This document shows positions 62,702-64,000 of a DNA stretch of 64,000 nucleotides, in pieces. Within the stretch, counting starts at the first letter, position 1; each line of letters begins with the position of its first letter. The notes beneath the pieces were generated by a model that was not told where the DNA came from, ran no database searches, and worked only from the letters and a program-made list of their open reading frames with translations. This DNA is from Glandiceps talaboti (lineage: Eukaryota; Hemichordata; Enteropneusta; Spengelidae): contig NC_135554.1 in the NCBI RefSeq assembly GCF_964340395.1, forward strand, positions 1,731,501 through 1,795,500. The letters are read 5' to 3'. A program made the translations under genes and the position numbers.

Positions 62702-63002
62702 GGTTGTCTGTGGCTGAGTGGTTAGCTTGTAGGCTTCTTCACTCTACACCCATGTTTCCAACATGTCAAATGCTGGCTGGGTTTGATTAAAGTCAGTATG
62801 TATGAAGGGTGATGCTAAGTTTGACCCTGCCGAACAACACAGGTGTTCCCTGGGTACTCCAGCTTCCTCTCGCTTCTTCAACACTAGGGCACTAAAGCAT
62901 TTTCCCCAGGTACTCCAGTTTCCTCCTGCTTCTTCAACACTAGGACACTAAGTATTTTCTTGTGGTGACCAAATTTATTTGGACAAATAAAATATTATTA
63001 TT
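62702..63002 (+). mobile_element. tRNA-derived SINE
   Basis: The head GGTTGTCTGTGGCTGAGTGG followed by TTAGC resembles a tRNA A box, and GGTTTGATTAAAG a diverged B box. The body contains a doubled CAGGTACTCCAG...CTTCTTCAACACTAGG block. The tail, ACAAATAAAATATTATTATTAT, resembles the tail of the LINE ending at 35552. Confidence 0.65.
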
Positions 63003-63292
63003 ATAATATTATTTAATTACACAGTTTCACATGAAGAATGAAGCATATCTACAAATTGCTGATAACACTACTCATCTGTTCAGTTGTTGTTCTCATCAAC
63101 TGGATGATATATCTAAATGGTAGTGTGACTGAAAAGAGAATGAAATGGTCCAGAGTACGATTTTTCAATTTGCCTGGTAAGTTTTGTGACATACTTGATT
63201 TTTAGTACATCTGAACTGATAAGGTTCAGTATTACAACAGGGAACATGACTGATATACCAGGTTGCAAACCATCAACACAGGGCATTGGTCG

Positions 63293-63478
63293 TCGATACC
63301 AGGGTGCCATGCTCTACGATACCAGGGTTCCATGCTCTACGATACCAGGGTTCCGTGCTCTACGATACCAGGGTTCCGTGCTCTACGATACCAGGGTTCC
63401 GTGCTCTACGATACCAGGGTTCCGTGCTCTACGATACCAGGGTGCCGTGCTCTACGATACCAGGGTGCCCTGCTCTAC
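63293..63478. repeat. 23-bp minisatellite, about 8 copies
   Basis: Unit GATACCAGGGTTCCGTGCTCTAC with G/T and A/G variants. Because 23 is not a multiple of three, all three plus-strand frames look similar; they are artefacts. Confidence 0.95.
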
Positions 63479-64000
63479 TAAAACTGAATTGATGATTTTC
63501 ATTAAGTAGGCTATATCTTGATAATACACTCTTTAAATTCGATAATATGTGGTAAATACTTCACTCATAATCGCATATATTCTGAAAACTTTGTTGATGT
63601 AGCCTGTACTTTTAATGACTCATATGCATAATAAATTATTTTAATCTTTAAAATACACTTCAAATTCAATTAAATTTGGTACATACATTGATGGTAACAA
63701 GGTGCACATGACATGTAAAGTTTTATAATTAGCTTTTACTTTTAATGACTCATTTGCATAATTAATTATTTTCAGTAATTAAGCAATATGTTAAGAATGT
63801 ACTCTTCAAATTCTATATAATTTAGTATATACGTCAAAAATAACAAAGTATATGTTCTGAAAAGTGTGTTGATGGAACTTTTAGTTTTAATGTGCTAATT
63901 ACATAATTAATGATTTTCAGTAATTAGGCTGTATATGAAAAGTGCAAGCTTCAAGTTCTATATAATTTGGTATATACATTCCTAATGCCAGGGTGCATGT
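63479..64000. repeat. ~110-bp dispersed/tandem repeat block, continuing beyond the window
   Basis: Four or so diverged copies with TTTTAATGACTCATTTGCATA, TTTTCAGTAATTA and TTCAAATTC.ATATAATTT. Confidence 0.7.

Noticed and set aside
63186-63509. Three overlapping frames with YQGSVLYDTR-type repeats
   Set aside because: A 23-bp tandem array gives the same peptide in all frames; no homologue or splice context.

Overview
This is an intron-bearing, repeat-rich animal nuclear genome. It shows dispersed non-LTR retrotransposons with ATT-repeat tails, MITEs, a tRNA-derived SINE, long ATGT/TG/TA microsatellites and canonical GT-AG introns with TTTCAG-type acceptors. The style suggests a marine invertebrate, but I cannot name the species. 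I see no CRISPR array, operon or bacterial feature.

One conserved host gene is partly present: the last two coding exons of a DYNLT5 (Tctex1-domain, dynein light chain) orthologue, plus strand, 8468-8678 and 12232-12435. Its 5' exons are not recognised.

The centre of the window is a 15,141-bp DNA transposon at 19490-34630. It has 33-bp perfect terminal inverted repeats and a TTAA target duplication on each side. It carries two convergent, spliced genes that I could join through GT-AG introns with no stop or frameshift. The left gene (plus, 4 exons, 365 aa) has an RG-rich tail, 15 six-residue repeats and a C-terminal cysteine domain matching the ballast domain of vertebrate P2X7 receptors, with no channel. 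The right gene (minus, 13 exons, 787 aa) is a DDE-type transposase with [13 protein letters not shown] and DIWH motifs, best described as Kolobok-like. This two-gene element is the strongest candidate for a little-described system. Each gene starts about 300-370 bp inside its own terminal repeat, and they converge on a 1.36-kb gap.

The transposon sits in an older, decayed tyrosine-recombinase gene (minus strand). The C-terminal half lies left of it (18632-19124) and the N-terminal half right of it (35692-36097). A LINE fragment (34767-35552) is also inserted in that gap.

Left arm (1-18600): a truncated LINE (3801-5480), several MITEs and palindromes, DYNLT5, then back-to-back minisatellites (23-bp, 40-bp and 27-29-bp units). 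Right arm (36-64 kb): a mosaic of non-autonomous DNA elements whose target duplications are readable. These are one hAT-like element with GGCCACAC, TAA/TTA-flanked Harbinger-like elements (two of them nested in hAT-like MITEs), a foldback element, a 446-bp tandem duplication, a SINE, a LINE 3' fragment and a 23-bp minisatellite. No confident host gene was found there. One coding-like terminal exon (40760-40912, minus) lies inside the hAT-like element.
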